Assembly (NCBI RefSeq): GCF_004402495.1 | Contig: NZ_SOFH01000005.1 | Span: 62,001-126,000 of the forward strand | Direction of reading: 5' to 3' | Length of the DNA stretch: 64,000 bases | Origin: Cryobacterium sp. HLT2-28 | Lineage (GTDB): Bacteria > Actinomycetota > Actinomycetes > Actinomycetales > Microbacteriaceae | Part shown: positions 28,484 through 37,745 of the stretch, piece after piece | Position numbering within the stretch: the first letter of the stretch is position 1 | How the letters are laid out: each line of letters opens with the position of its first letter | Notes under the pieces: generated by a model | Database searches by the model: none | What the model saw: the letters and a program-made list of their open reading frames with translations, nothing else | What the model was told of the DNA's origin: nothing | Position numbers and translations under genes: made by a program

Positions 28484-29266
28484 CTACGTCGGCGACCGAC
28501 CTGGCCCGCTGAGAGGGCGCAAGCTGGCCCGGTCACCCAGCGAGACGGTGCCCGGGCGGATCACCCGGGCATAGACGCCGAACTCGATCTCGCCGGCGTT
28601 GAGCCGGTAACCGGCGAGCGTCTTGAGCAGGCTCGTGCCGCGTGCCCCGGTGTCCGGCTCGAGGTCGATGACCGCGCACCGCGGGATCCCGTGCCCCACG
28701 AGCAGCCGGGCACCGCCCAGGTCCAGTTCCCGGCCGGCCCAGGAATCCTCGGCGTGAGCCGCGGCGTCGCCGGTGTCGATCGTGAAAGTCGACCGGAACC
28801 GGCGCTCGTCGACGATGATCCCGGCCTCGTCGGCCAGGCGACCCAGCGACCCGGTCGTGGAGAGCGTGACGGAATCCCCGTAGACCACCGCACCCACGAC
28901 GGAGCAGCGTGCCAGCACGACCGCTCGCCCGAGAAGCCGGGAGAATTCTTGGGCCCAGGGCCCGTGGACCACCTCCATGGCGGCGGCACGGCCCCAGTAG
29001 TCGAGTGCGAGGCGGCGCCCGCTCATCCGGGGAACCGCCTCGATGCGTTGCCCGTCGATCTCCACCGACAGCACCCCGTCGTCCCAGCGCGCGCCGCAGG
29101 TCACCAGAGACGGATGCTCAACGGTCCTGATGACCTGTCCGACCTCCAGATCGACGACCGCGAAGACCCGGTCTCCGACCGGCCCATCCGGCCCGAGCAG
29201 AACGTGGCTCCGCGACCGGTGGCGACCGCCCTTGAGCGCGCAAACACCGATGCCGTGCACGTGCAT
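28484..29266 (-). CDS. MOSC-domain protein
   Basis: A 260-residue protein with an N-terminal beta-barrel (MHVHGIGVCALKGG, then GDRVFAVVDLEVG) and a C-terminal MOSC domain ending in FGVYARVIRPGTVSLGD. Before that, a pocket region has DFG-free but conserved VGHGIPRCAVIDLEPDTG, with the Cys typical of mARC/YcbX-type MOSC proteins that bind a sulfurated molybdenum cofactor. Partner reductase and substrate are not encoded nearby. GTG 29278 is an alternative start. Upstream is the MobA-like promoter, in divergent orientation. Confidence 0.85.
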   Translation of the reverse strand: MHVHGIGVCALKGGRHRSRSHVLLGPDGPVGDRVFAVVDLEVGQVIRTVEHPSLVTCGARWDDGVLSVEIDGQRIEAVPRMSGRRLALDYWGRAAAMEVVHGPWAQEFSRLLGRAVVLARCSVVGAVVYGDSVTLSTTGSLGRLADEAGIIVDERRFRSTFTIDTGDAAAHAEDSWAGRELDLGGARLLVGHGIPRCAVIDLEPDTGARGTSLLKTLAGYRLNAGEIEFGVYARVIRPGTVSLGDRASLRPLSGPGRSPT

Positions 29267-29341
29267 GATGATCACCACCCAATCGGCCGGATGCGGCCCA
29301 GCACAGCGTACCCAACAGCGCGCGGGGCCGTGCGCCCAGCA

Positions 29342-29413
29342 TTGACCACACCACTGACCGCCAAATAATATATGATTCAACAAGCGATAATCGAACTGCG
29401 CGTTCCATTATCG
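29342..29413 (+). promoter_or_regulatory. Promoter and operator of the MobA-like gene
   Basis: TTGACC (29342-29347) and TAATAT (29366-29371) at 18-bp spacing form one of the clearest sigma-A promoters in the window. Immediately downstream is an inverted repeat, CGATAATCGAAC (29385-29396) and GTTCCATTATCG (29402-29413), 12-bp arms with one mismatch and a 5-nt spacer. Its place near +7 to +35 suits a repressor. No regulator gene is adjacent. Confidence 0.62.
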
Positions 29414-29460
29414 AATCGACAGTGCCGTCCGATTCGCCCACACAGAGAAGTGAGGAAGCC

Positions 29461-31344
29461 GTGCAGTTCCACCACCACGGATACGTGTCCACCGATCCCC
29501 GCATACAAGACGCCGCGGGCGTCGGCCTCGATCGCCCCGACGAGCTCCCCGAGAACGTCGACGTTCTCATCGTCGGCACCGGCCCCGCGGGCATGATCAC
29601 CGCCGCCCAGCTCTCTAAGTTCCCGGGCATCACCACCCGCATCGTGGAGCGCCGCGGCGAACGCCTGGCGATCGGGCAGGCCGACGGCATCCAGGCCCGC
29701 AGCGTCGAGACCTTCCAGGCGTTCGGCTTCGCGGAGCGCATCATCGCCGAGGCCTACCGCATCACCGAGATGGCGTTCTGGAAACCCGACCCCGCAGACC
29801 CGTCCCGCATCGTGCGCACCGCCCGCGCCGTCGACGACCCCACCGGCATCAGCGAGTTCCCGCACCTGATCGTCAACCAGGCCCGCGTGCTGGACTACTT
29901 CGGCGAGGTGATGGCCGATTCGCCGACGCGGATGAAACCCGATTTCGGCTTCGACTTCCACAGCCTCGTGAACACCGACTCGGGCGAGTATCCCGTGACG
30001 GTGACGCTCGTGCACACGACCGGGGAACGGGCGGGCCAGGAGCGCATCGTGCACGCCAAGTACGTGGTCGGCGCCGACGGCGCCCGGAGCGCCGTGCGCG
30101 ACTCGATCGGCGCCGTGATGGCCGGCGACCAGGCCTTCCACGCCTGGGGAGTGATGGACGTCCTCGCGGTCACCGACTTCCCTGACATCCGCACGAAGTG
30201 CGCGATCCAGTCCGGCTCGGGCGGGAACATCCTGCACATCCCCCGGGAGGGCGGCTACCTGTTCCGCATGTACGTCGACCTGGGCGAGGTGGCCCCCGAC
30301 GACAACGGGGCCGTGCGCAAGACGACGATCGAGGAGATCATCGCGAAGGCGAACGAGATCCTGCACCCCTACACGCTGGACGTGAAGAACGTGGCCTGGC
30401 ACAGCGTGTACGAGGTCGCCCACCGGCTCACCGACCGGTTCGACGACGTGCTCCCCCACGAGATCGGCACCCGCACCCCGCGCGTGTTCATCACCGGTGA
30501 CGCCTGCCACACGCACAGCGCCAAGGCCGGCCAGGGCATGAACGTGTCCATGCAGGACGGCTTCAACCTGGGCTGGAAGCTCGCCTATGTGCTCGACGGT
30601 CGCAGCCCCGAGTCGCTGCTCGGCACCTACTCCGCCGAACGCCAGGTGATCGCGAAGAACCTGATCGACTTCGACAAGGAGTGGTCGAGCCTGATGGCGA
30701 CGAGGCCGGAGGACCTCGAGGTGCCGCTGGAAGACTTCTACACCCGAACGGCCGAGTTCCCGGCCGGTTTCATGACCCAGTACCCGCCGTCGATGCTGGT
30801 CGGCGAGGCAACGCACCAGGATCTCGCCACCGGGTTCCCGGTCGGCAAGCGCTTCAAGTCCGCCCCGGTCGTGCGGGTCGCCGACGCCAACCCCGTGCAG
30901 CTCGGGCACCACCACCGTGCCGACGGACGCTGGCGGGTGTACGCGTTCGCGGATGCCCACCTCTCCGGTGAGCCCTCGGCCCTCGCCGACTGGGCGCACT
31001 GGCTTCAGACCTCGCCCGAGTCGCCGCTTGGCGTGCACACCCCCGCGGGCAGCGATATCGACAGCGTCTTCGATGTCAAGGTGGTCTACCAGCAGGACCA
31101 CACCGGCGTCGACGTCGGCCGGGTGCCCGAGGCGTTCCTGCCCAGGACCGGCCCGTTCGAGCTGATCGACTACGAGAAGCTGTACGCCGCCGACCCGGAG
31201 CACGACATCTTCGAGCTCCGCGGGATCAGCCGGGACGGCGCCGTCGTCGTCGTGCGCCCCGACCAGTACGTGGCGAACGTGCTGCCCCTGGCCGCGACGG
31301 GCGAGCTGGCCGCGTTCTTCCGGCAGATGCTGCTCCCCCGGTAG
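29461..31344 (+). CDS. FAD aromatic hydroxylase (3-hydroxybenzoate 4-monooxygenase-like)
   Basis: A 627-residue class A flavin monooxygenase of the phenol 2-monooxygenase/MobA group. GTGPAG (39-44) binds the ADP of FAD, GADGARSAVR is the DG motif, and GDACHTHSAKAGQGMN binds flavin ribityl. The last 180 residues form the thioredoxin-like C-terminal domain typical of MobA (about 640 aa). The N-terminus MQFHHHGYVS is of the MobA style. It hydroxylates a phenol or hydroxybenzoate with NADPH and O2. GTG 29461 is chosen because GAGGAA lies 5 bp upstream. No ring-cleavage genes are adjacent, so it may feed a pathway encoded elsewhere. Confidence 0.86.
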   Translation: MQFHHHGYVSTDPRIQDAAGVGLDRPDELPENVDVLIVGTGPAGMITAAQLSKFPGITTRIVERRGERLAIGQADGIQARSVETFQAFGFAERIIAEAYRITEMAFWKPDPADPSRIVRTARAVDDPTGISEFPHLIVNQARVLDYFGEVMADSPTRMKPDFGFDFHSLVNTDSGEYPVTVTLVHTTGERAGQERIVHAKYVVGADGARSAVRDSIGAVMAGDQAFHAWGVMDVLAVTDFPDIRTKCAIQSGSGGNILHIPREGGYLFRMYVDLGEVAPDDNGAVRKTTIEEIIAKANEILHPYTLDVKNVAWHSVYEVAHRLTDRFDDVLPHEIGTRTPRVFITGDACHTHSAKAGQGMNVSMQDGFNLGWKLAYVLDGRSPESLLGTYSAERQVIAKNLIDFDKEWSSLMATRPEDLEVPLEDFYTRTAEFPAGFMTQYPPSMLVGEATHQDLATGFPVGKRFKSAPVVRVADANPVQLGHHHRADGRWRVYAFADAHLSGEPSALADWAHWLQTSPESPLGVHTPAGSDIDSVFDVKVVYQQDHTGVDVGRVPEAFLPRTGPFELIDYEKLYAADPEHDIFELRGISRDGAVVVVRPDQYVANVLPLAATGELAAFFRQMLLPR

Positions 31345-31371
31345 ACGTCACCGCCCGGCGGCCGCGCTCCG

Positions 31372-31794
31372 CTACTCGGCGGGCGGGCGCTGCCGTTGCC
31401 GTTTGGTTTCCGACCGCTGCTGCTTGGCGGCCAGGTGCCGCCGGCCCGACCCTCGGGTGGGTTTGGTCGGGCGGCGGGGAGCCGCCGCGGGGGCGAGCCC
31501 GTCGGCGACGAGGTCGGCGAGCTTGGCCAGGGCGATCTCGCGATTGCGCAGCTGCGATCGCCGCTCTGAGGCGGTCACGGTGATCACCCCGGCGATGAGC
31601 CGCCGGCCGAGGCGGGTGATCAGCAGCATCCGCTGATCGTCGGTGAACGCGGCCGACTCGGCGACGTTCCAGAACAGTTCGACCCGGCTGTCCGAGGTGT
31701 TGACGTGCTGGCCGCCCGGGCCGGACGACCGCGAGAACCGCCAGCCGAGTTCCGACGCGGGAATCGTGAGCGCGGGTGACACCTCCAGGTCCAT
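31372..31794 (-). CDS. arfB: Alternative ribosome rescue factor ArfB
   Basis: A 140-residue peptidyl-tRNA hydrolase of the YaeJ/ArfB type. The release-factor GGQ motif is at 27-29 (RSSGPGGQHVNTSDSRV). The C-terminal tail is long and basic (RGSGRRHLAAKQQRSETKR), as needed to sense an empty mRNA channel. It frees stalled ribosomes by hydrolysing peptidyl-tRNA. ATG 31794 is preferred over an in-frame upstream start. Confidence 0.92.
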   Translation of the reverse strand: MDLEVSPALTIPASELGWRFSRSSGPGGQHVNTSDSRVELFWNVAESAAFTDDQRMLLITRLGRRLIAGVITVTASERRSQLRNREIALAKLADLVADGLAPAAAPRRPTKPTRGSGRRHLAAKQQRSETKRQRQRPPAE

Positions 31795-31863
31795 CCCCCC
31801 AGCGTGGCACGATCCGAGGTCGAGCGAGCGCCGCACGGGGCTCTGAGAGCGAACGCGTTGCGC

Positions 31864-32802
31864 TCAGGCGGAGCCGGCTGGGGGTTCGCCGTGCAGCGGC
31901 AGCGTGCGCACGCTCTCGAACTCGCGCAATCGGCCGTCCACGGGGTCGGTGAATCGCACCTCGCTGGCCAGGAGCTGCAGCGGGCGGGTGAAGTCGTCGA
32001 TCTCGACGTCCTGGACGACCGGGTACACCGGGTCATCGATGATGGGAATGCCGAGGCCCAGCATGTGCATCCGCAGCTGATGCGTGCGCCCGGTCCTCGG
32101 CGTCAGCCGGTAGACGGCCGCGTCCTCGACGACCGTCTCCAGCTCGATCAGCGACTCCGCGTTGGGCGGCAGGTCGGCCACCAGCTCGGCCTGCCACTGG
32201 CCTCGGCGCGTGGTGAGGTGGTTGCGCACGGTGACGGGCAGATCCAGATCGGGCCGCAGCGGGGCCAGCGCCCGGTAGGTCTTGCCGACCTCGCCGCGCT
32301 GGAACATCGACTGGTACGCCCCGCGCCAGCGTCGTTCGGTGGCCAGGATCAGCAGCCCCGACGTCACCCGGTCCAGCCGGTGCAGCGGCGAGAGCTCAGG
32401 CAGTCCGAGCTCGGCGCGCAGGCGCACCACCACGCTCTGCAGAACGTGCCGGCCGCGGGGGATGCTCGAGAGAAAGGCCGGCTTGTCGATCACCACGATT
32501 CGCGCGTCCTGGTGCACGATGTGGACGATCCCGGGCACGAAGGCCTCATCGGCGAGATCCCGGTGGAACCAGACGAAGGTGTGCGGCGCATACGGGTCGC
32601 CGTCGGCGACCGGCGTGCCCGAGTGGTAGGTGAAGCGCTCCCCGGCCAGAAACCCGGTCACGTCGACGAACTCGGACAACCGCTCGTTCAGCCAGGCGCC
32701 CATGCTCGGCCACGGGTGCGCTGGGGCGCTGCCCCGTTCCGGGGTGCACACCCACGCCGCATCGAGCCCGTGACGTTGCGGCAAGGGTGAACGCGGGGGC
32801 AT
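31864..32802 (-). CDS. RluA-family pseudouridine synthase
   Basis: A 312-residue pseudouridine synthase. The catalytic motif is SPLHRLDRVTSGLLIL, with Asp in HRLDR, and the family motif III region reads TPRTGRTHQLRMHM. The N-terminal 100 residues carry no clear S4 domain. It modifies rRNA or tRNA uridines; the site cannot be assigned. It ends 69 bp before the arfB start (same strand) and starts 16 bp after the phosphatase stop, so the three may be one operon. Confidence 0.88.
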   Translation of the reverse strand: MPPRSPLPQRHGLDAAWVCTPERGSAPAHPWPSMGAWLNERLSEFVDVTGFLAGERFTYHSGTPVADGDPYAPHTFVWFHRDLADEAFVPGIVHIVHQDARIVVIDKPAFLSSIPRGRHVLQSVVVRLRAELGLPELSPLHRLDRVTSGLLILATERRWRGAYQSMFQRGEVGKTYRALAPLRPDLDLPVTVRNHLTTRRGQWQAELVADLPPNAESLIELETVVEDAAVYRLTPRTGRTHQLRMHMLGLGIPIIDDPVYPVVQDVEIDDFTRPLQLLASEVRFTDPVDGRLREFESVRTLPLHGEPPAGSA

Positions 32803-32818
32803 CACCGTATCGTACGTC

Positions 32819-33499
32819 TCACGCGACCTGCCCGCACGAGGAGTCGACGCCCGCGGCGGCCCACTTCCCCTCCTGCCAGGACACACTGACCACGCCACAA
32901 TTCGGCACGCTCGCGCCGAAGCGATGTTCGGGCACCAGGCTGCGAAGCAGGCTCCCGAGCACACTTCCGTGGGTCACCACGAGCACGTCGCCGGCATCCT
33001 GCTCGGCTGCGCGCCCTGCCGCGGCGACCACGATCTCGAGTGCGGCCGTGACGCGTGCGGTGACATCGGCCCCGGTCTCGGCGCGGCCGATCGGGTCGAG
33101 GCGATGGATGCTGTCGATGACGCTGTCGAAGCCGTCGGCCGTCACTCCCGGCCAGTCGGCCGGGCTCGGGGCGTAGCGTTTGCCGTGCGCCTCGAAGACC
33201 GGCGTCCAGAGGTCGGCGTTGGGCTGGCCCTCCCAGCTGCCGAAGTGCCACTCGCGCAGTTCCCGCAGCGGCGTCGGCTCCAGCTGGGGATGCCCGGCGA
33301 GCGCCGCCGTCATCGTCGTGCGGGTGCGGGTGAGATCGCTCACGAACGCCGCGGCCAGCGGAACGTCACGCATCCGTTCGCAGAGGGCGGCGGCCTGGCG
33401 TTCGCCGCGTTCGGTCAGCGGAGAGTCGCACCAGCCCTGCAGTTGCCCGCTGACGTTGAAAAGGGTTTCCGCGTGCCGGACGAAGTGGATCTGGGCCAT
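32819..33499 (-). CDS. Histidine phosphatase family protein
   Basis: A 226-residue branch-1 histidine phosphatase. RHAET (about 7-11) gives the nucleophilic His; CDSPLTERG, the proton-donor Glu region LREWHFGSWEG and a late VVTHGSVLGSLLR with the second His complete the site. Members include cofactor-dependent phosphoglycerate mutases and broad phosphatases; the substrate is not decided. ATG 33499 is used, with GAAAGG upstream. Confidence 0.86.
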   Translation of the reverse strand: MAQIHFVRHAETLFNVSGQLQGWCDSPLTERGERQAAALCERMRDVPLAAAFVSDLTRTRTTMTAALAGHPQLEPTPLRELREWHFGSWEGQPNADLWTPVFEAHGKRYAPSPADWPGVTADGFDSVIDSIHRLDPIGRAETGADVTARVTAALEIVVAAAGRAAEQDAGDVLVVTHGSVLGSLLRSLVPEHRFGASVPNCGVVSVSWQEGKWAAAGVDSSCGQVA

Positions 33500-33616
33500 G
33501 GTGGGTGAGGCCTTTCGGTTGTCTGGAGCATTCCGGGCGCGCAACAGCGCCGAAAATCGGAATCAGGCCAGGAAGAATTGGGGGCCGGTCAAAAGTCTAG
33601 GCCGAGAGAATCGCTC

Positions 33617-34411
33617 TCAGAACAGCGGCCAGGGCACCGCGGGCATCTGCCCGTGCGGGGCGGGGAATCGCCCTTCGGCGCGCAACCGGTCGCAGCGTGC
33701 GGCGAGGGCGGCGATCTCCGGGTCGCTGAGCAACCCGGCGAGGGTCTCCCCGAGCCCGCCGGCCAGCTGGGAGACGACCCGGTCGATCCCGGCCAGCTCC
33801 TCGGCGGTGAGCGCCTCACCTATCCACCCCCAGAGCACGGTGCGCAGCTTGTGGTCGGCGTGGAAGGTGAGTCCGTGGTCGACGCCGTGACGGTGGCCGC
33901 CCGGCATCGCGAGGATGTGGTCGCCCTTGCGATCGGCGTTGTTCACGACGATGTCGAACACCGCCATCCGTCGCAGCGCGGCCGAGTCCTCGTGGATGAG
34001 CGTGACCTGGTCGCCCTGCTCGTCCGTCCCGTCGAGCACGGGGCGCCAGCCCGCCTCGGGCACGGCTCCCGATCCGACCAGGTCGACGGCATCCTGTTCG
34101 GGGTCGGACTCCTGCCAGAGCTGCACCATCCCCCGGCCCATCGGGCCGTCGCGCAGCCAGGTGCGGGGCACCACGTTCCAGCCGAAGACCTCCGAGACCA
34201 GGTACGCCGCGACCTCCCGGCCGGCGAGATCGCCGTCGGGGAAATCCCACAACGGATGCTCGCCGGCGATGGGCTTGTAGACGACCGTGACGCCGCCGAT
34301 GCTGCCGAGGAAGGTCGCGTTCGAGGCCGTCGTGATCCGGCCCGTGAGCTCGAGCTCGCCGTCGCGGAGGTCGGTATCGGCATCCGCGTCGGAGCCGGCC
34401 TCGGGCGGCAT
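33617..34411 (-). CDS. SCO1664-family kinase-like protein
   Basis: A 264-residue protein with a phosphatidylinositol 3/4-kinase-like core: VVYKPIAGEHPLWDFPDGDL near the N-terminus, then MAVFDIVVNNADRKGDHIL (catalytic-loop-like D..NxDRK) and GVDHGLTFH (metal-site DHG). This matches the SCO1664 family of actinobacteria. Its start overlaps the DUF3090 stop by one base (TGATG). The trio with DUF3090 and an MSMEG_4193 phosphatase is conserved in many actinobacteria, often close to mycothiol-ligase genes. Substrate is unknown. Confidence 0.86.
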   Translation of the reverse strand: MPPEAGSDADADTDLRDGELELTGRITTASNATFLGSIGGVTVVYKPIAGEHPLWDFPDGDLAGREVAAYLVSEVFGWNVVPRTWLRDGPMGRGMVQLWQESDPEQDAVDLVGSGAVPEAGWRPVLDGTDEQGDQVTLIHEDSAALRRMAVFDIVVNNADRKGDHILAMPGGHRHGVDHGLTFHADHKLRTVLWGWIGEALTAEELAGIDRVVSQLAGGLGETLAGLLSDPEIAALAARCDRLRAEGRFPAPHGQMPAVPWPLF

Positions 34412-34959
34412 CAGGGACTGCCGGGGAGGGCGCAGGTGTGCCCGTCCTCGTCGATGGGCTCGCCGCAGAACGGGCAGAGTGGGCGGCCTGCCCCCACCAC
34501 TTCGCGGGTGCGCTTCGCGAACGCCCGGGCGGTGCCGACCGGCATCCGCACCAGCAGCACATCCTCCGGCTCCGGCGCGGCCTCGTCGAACTCGTCGGCC
34601 TCGCCCTCCAGGAGCGGGTAGGCCTCGACCACGACCTGCACGGTCGAGGGGTCCCAGGCCAGGCTCATCGAGCCGGTGCGGAATTCCTCCGCGACCGGCT
34701 CGTCCAGCGGGTCGTTGTCGACGAGTTCGACGGGAGTGCTGGTGGGGATGCTGAACGGGTTGCCCGTGTGGCTCATCAGCTGGTCGAGCATCTCGTCGAT
34801 CTTCTCGGCGAGCAGCGCGGACTGCTGCTTCTCCAGCGCGACGCTGACGATGCGGGCTCCGTCGCGCACCTGAAGATAGAACGTGCGCGACCCGGGCTGG
34901 CCGATGGTGCCGACGACGACCCGGTCCGGCCAGTCGAACTCGTGGACGATTGTGGGCAT
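34411..34959 (-). CDS. DUF3090 protein
   Basis: A 182-residue protein beginning MPTIVHEFDWPDRVVVGTIG and RTFYLQVRDG, as DUF3090 members do. The C-terminal 25 residues form a CxxC...C mini zinc motif (CPFCGEPIDEDGHTCAL). It is in the middle of the conserved trio, overlapping SCO1664 downstream and 9 bp after the MSMEG_4193 gene. Function is unknown. Confidence 0.9.
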   Translation of the reverse strand: MPTIVHEFDWPDRVVVGTIGQPGSRTFYLQVRDGARIVSVALEKQQSALLAEKIDEMLDQLMSHTGNPFSIPTSTPVELVDNDPLDEPVAEEFRTGSMSLAWDPSTVQVVVEAYPLLEGEADEFDEAAPEPEDVLLVRMPVGTARAFAKRTREVVGAGRPLCPFCGEPIDEDGHTCALPGSP

Positions 34960-34968
34960 GTGGGTATT

Positions 34969-35673
34969 TTAGGCGCCGGATGCGTGCGGCGCCTGACCGG
35001 CCCCGCCACCGACCGGTGCGTCGGCCGGCGGGGCTCCGGCGCCCAGCCAGGAGAGGTCGCCGGCGTCGGTGTTGACCGCGTGCACGCTCGGCCGGCCGGC
35101 GCCGTAGCGCACGATCGAAACGGATGCGGGGCCCACGTTGATGCGCTGGAACAGGTCAAGGTGCATGCCGAGCGCGTCGGCCAAGACCGACTTGATGATG
35201 TCGCCGTGGCTCACCGCCACCCACACGGCACCGGGCCCGTGCTCTGCTTCGAAGGCCGCGTCGAGGCGCCGGATCGCGGCGACCGACCGGGCCTGCATCG
35301 CCGGCATCGACTCGCCGCCGGGGAAGGTGACGGCCGACGGCTGCGTCTGCACCACCGACCAGAGCTCCTCCGCGGCGAGGTCACGCAGGGTTCGGCCCTG
35401 CCACTGCCCGTAGTCGCACTCGGTGATGCCCTCCTCGATCGGCGTCGCCAGGGAACCACCCTGGCGGTCGAGGATCAGTTGCGCCGTCTGCCGGCACCGT
35501 TCCAGTGGGCTGGAGACCACGGCGACGAGCGGCACCGCGGCCAGTCGCGCACCCGTCAGGGCGGCCTGGTCACGGCCGAGCTGGTCGAGACGGACTCCCG
35601 CGGCCCGCCCGGCGAGGACTCCGTCGGCGTTCGCGGTGGTGCGGCCGTGCCGCACGAGAAGGACTGTGGCCAT
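34969..35673 (-). CDS. MSMEG_4193-family histidine phosphatase
   Basis: A 234-residue histidine phosphatase with RHGRT (8-12), SSPLERCRQTA, a GITECDYGQWQG acid segment and WVAVSHGDIIKSVLADALG with the second His. This pattern and the following DUF3090 gene identify the MSMEG_4193 phosphomutase-like family. The C-terminal 25 residues are Pro/Ala/Gly-rich and probably disordered. First gene of the trio operon. Confidence 0.88.
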   Translation of the reverse strand: MATVLLVRHGRTTANADGVLAGRAAGVRLDQLGRDQAALTGARLAAVPLVAVVSSPLERCRQTAQLILDRQGGSLATPIEEGITECDYGQWQGRTLRDLAAEELWSVVQTQPSAVTFPGGESMPAMQARSVAAIRRLDAAFEAEHGPGAVWVAVSHGDIIKSVLADALGMHLDLFQRINVGPASVSIVRYGAGRPSVHAVNTDAGDLSWLGAGAPPADAPVGGGAGQAPHASGA

Positions 35674-35714
35674 GGGTACAGCCTAGAGAGCCGCCGTGGA
35701 AGCGGACTCCCGGG

Positions 35715-37010
35715 TCAGCGGACGCTCCTGATCGGCAGGATCGCCAGCGCCCCGACAAAGACGATGACGCCCGCCACGACGAACAGACCCTGAAAGCCGA
35801 AGACCGTTCCGATCAGCGCCGCGGACAGGGCGGGCGCGAGAGCCGTCGGAATGCCGGTCGCCATGTTGAGAATGCCGAGGTCTTTGCCCGCGGTCTGCCC
35901 GGCCCGCGGCAGCACCTGGGTCATCAGCACAACGTCGGACGCCTGGTACATCCCGTAGCCGAAACCGGTCAACATCGACATCACGGTGATCCCGACCAGG
36001 GTCGGCAGTGCGATCGGAACGACCAGGCCGGCAATCATCACTCCGGATCCGATCCAGATGAAGATCTTCCGCCGGCCGAGCCGGTCGGAGAGGAAGCCGG
36101 TCAGCAGCACAGCGATCACCATCCCCGGCAGGGCGGCGAGGCCGACAAAGCCGACGTTCGCGTTCGCCTGCGCGAGCGACAGCCCCGCGTAGTTCGTGAG
36201 CAGGAAATAGGTGAAGGTGCTCACCGAGGAGAATCCGAGCACGAACAGGAAACGCGCGAGGAACACCCACCCGAACTCCGGATGCTTCCTCGGACTCAGC
36301 CAGAACTGGGTGATGAAGGTGCGCAGGGAGAAGGGGTCGAGGCTGAGCTCCGTCGACGAGTAGTCCCGGTTGAGGATCAGGAAGAGCAGCGTCAACACCA
36401 GCAGCATTACGGCGAACGCGACGTACGCGACGCCCAGCTGCGCCGCCAGCATCCCCGCGATCACCGAACCGATCGTCGCCCCCAACATGGTCCCGGCACC
36501 GATCATGGCGGATGCCCCGCCCCGCCGCGCAACGGCGTAACGGTCGGGCAGCGTCGCCGTGAGCGGGGAGATGAGCGAGTTGATCCCCAGGCTCAAGACC
36601 GCCGCGGACAGGCCGACCGCCACCACGCTGGTCGATGCGCTCAACGCCAGTAGCGCCGCGGAGCCCAGTCCCGCTCCCAGCAGCATCCAGAGCGCTCGAC
36701 GGCCGAACCTGGATCGGGTGCGATCGGAGAACGCGCCGATCAGCGGTTGCGACAGTGTCGTCACCACCGCGAAGAGCGTCGCAATGACCGCGAAATCGTC
36801 GATTTTGTTCGCCGGGTCGATGATGCTCAACTGGTTCGGGATCAGCACCGCCGCCACCGCCCCGTAGACCCCGTAGATGGCGAGCGCCTGCACGAGGAGC
36901 CACGCGGTCAGCCGGCCCGTGGCAGGGCGGGCGATCTGCTGCACCGGGGCGCCGGATCCGTTCGAGGGGAGACCGGCACCCGAATCAGCCGCACGATCGG
37001 GCAGGGTCAT
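35715..37010 (-). CDS. MFS transporter
   Basis: A 431-residue, 12-helix MFS protein. Motif A occurs twice: GAFSDRTRSRFGRR after helix 2 and GFLSDRLGRRK after helix 8. The N-terminal 35 residues are polar and Gly/Pro-rich. A central charged loop (NRDYSSTELSLDPFS) separates the halves. A sugar or drug substrate is possible, and nothing in the neighbourhood decides it. The LysE-type exporter gene is divergent. Confidence 0.83.
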   Translation of the reverse strand: MTLPDRAADSGAGLPSNGSGAPVQQIARPATGRLTAWLLVQALAIYGVYGAVAAVLIPNQLSIIDPANKIDDFAVIATLFAVVTTLSQPLIGAFSDRTRSRFGRRALWMLLGAGLGSAALLALSASTSVVAVGLSAAVLSLGINSLISPLTATLPDRYAVARRGGASAMIGAGTMLGATIGSVIAGMLAAQLGVAYVAFAVMLLVLTLLFLILNRDYSSTELSLDPFSLRTFITQFWLSPRKHPEFGWVFLARFLFVLGFSSVSTFTYFLLTNYAGLSLAQANANVGFVGLAALPGMVIAVLLTGFLSDRLGRRKIFIWIGSGVMIAGLVVPIALPTLVGITVMSMLTGFGYGMYQASDVVLMTQVLPRAGQTAGKDLGILNMATGIPTALAPALSAALIGTVFGFQGLFVVAGVIVFVGALAILPIRSVR

Positions 37011-37117
37011 GCGGGTCCCTTCCGCTTCGGTGGATTCAGGCTAGGGCATGAGTGGTCGTTTCGGGCCTCACCGCTGGGCCGGATCCTCGCCCTGCGGAAC
37101 GACCCTAGGATGGTCCG

Positions 37118-37741
37118 ATGCAGTTCTCCCTGTGGTTGGCCCTTGTCGGCGCGGGCACGTTGATCAGTTTCACGCCCGGCGCGGGCGCGATCAACACCAT
37201 GAGCAACGCCCTGAACGCGGGATTTCGCCGCTCCATCTGGGGAGTCCTCGGCCAGCAGGCCGCGCTGCTGATCCACATCGTGATCGTGGCGCTCGGTGTC
37301 GGTCTGCTCGTGGCCAGCTCCCCGATCGCCTTCAACATCATCCGTTACGCCGGCGCCGCCTACCTCGTCTATCTGGGCATCCGGCAGTTTCTCGCCAAGC
37401 CGGAACTCGACTCCGAGCGGGCGAGGGCGCTGAGCGACGAGCCGCGCTGGTCGATGTTCCAACGCGGCCTGTGGGTGAACATACTCAACCCCAAGGCGAT
37501 CGTGTTCTTCCTGGCGTTCCTGCCCCAGTTCATCCGGGTCGACCGGCCGTTGCCGGCCCAGTACCTGATTGTGGCGGCCACCGTCGTGGCGATCGACGTT
37601 CTGGTGATGTGGTTCTTCTTCGCCGGGACGGCCCGCTCATTCCAGCGATTCACCCGCGACGCCCGCGGCCAGCGCGTGCTCAACCGCGTCTTCGGCGTGC
37701 TCTTCGTCGGCGTCGGCGTGCTGCTCGCGTTCATCCACTGA
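37118..37741 (+). CDS. LysE/RhtB-family exporter
   Basis: A 207-residue membrane protein with about six helices. The N-terminal LVGAGTLISFTPGAGAINTM carries the Pro-Gly signature of RhtB/LysE amino-acid exporters, and ILNPKAIVFFLAFLPQFI is the central family motif. It exports amino acids or analogues such as homoserine lactone; the substrate is not decided. Confidence 0.88.
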   Translation: MQFSLWLALVGAGTLISFTPGAGAINTMSNALNAGFRRSIWGVLGQQAALLIHIVIVALGVGLLVASSPIAFNIIRYAGAAYLVYLGIRQFLAKPELDSERARALSDEPRWSMFQRGLWVNILNPKAIVFFLAFLPQFIRVDRPLPAQYLIVAATVVAIDVLVMWFFFAGTARSFQRFTRDARGQRVLNRVFGVLFVGVGVLLAFIH

Positions 37742-37745
37742 GCGC

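Noticed and set aside
29377..31203. 608-codon open frame antisense to the MobA-like gene
   Set aside because: No recognisable domain, and the plus frame has all flavin monooxygenase motifs.
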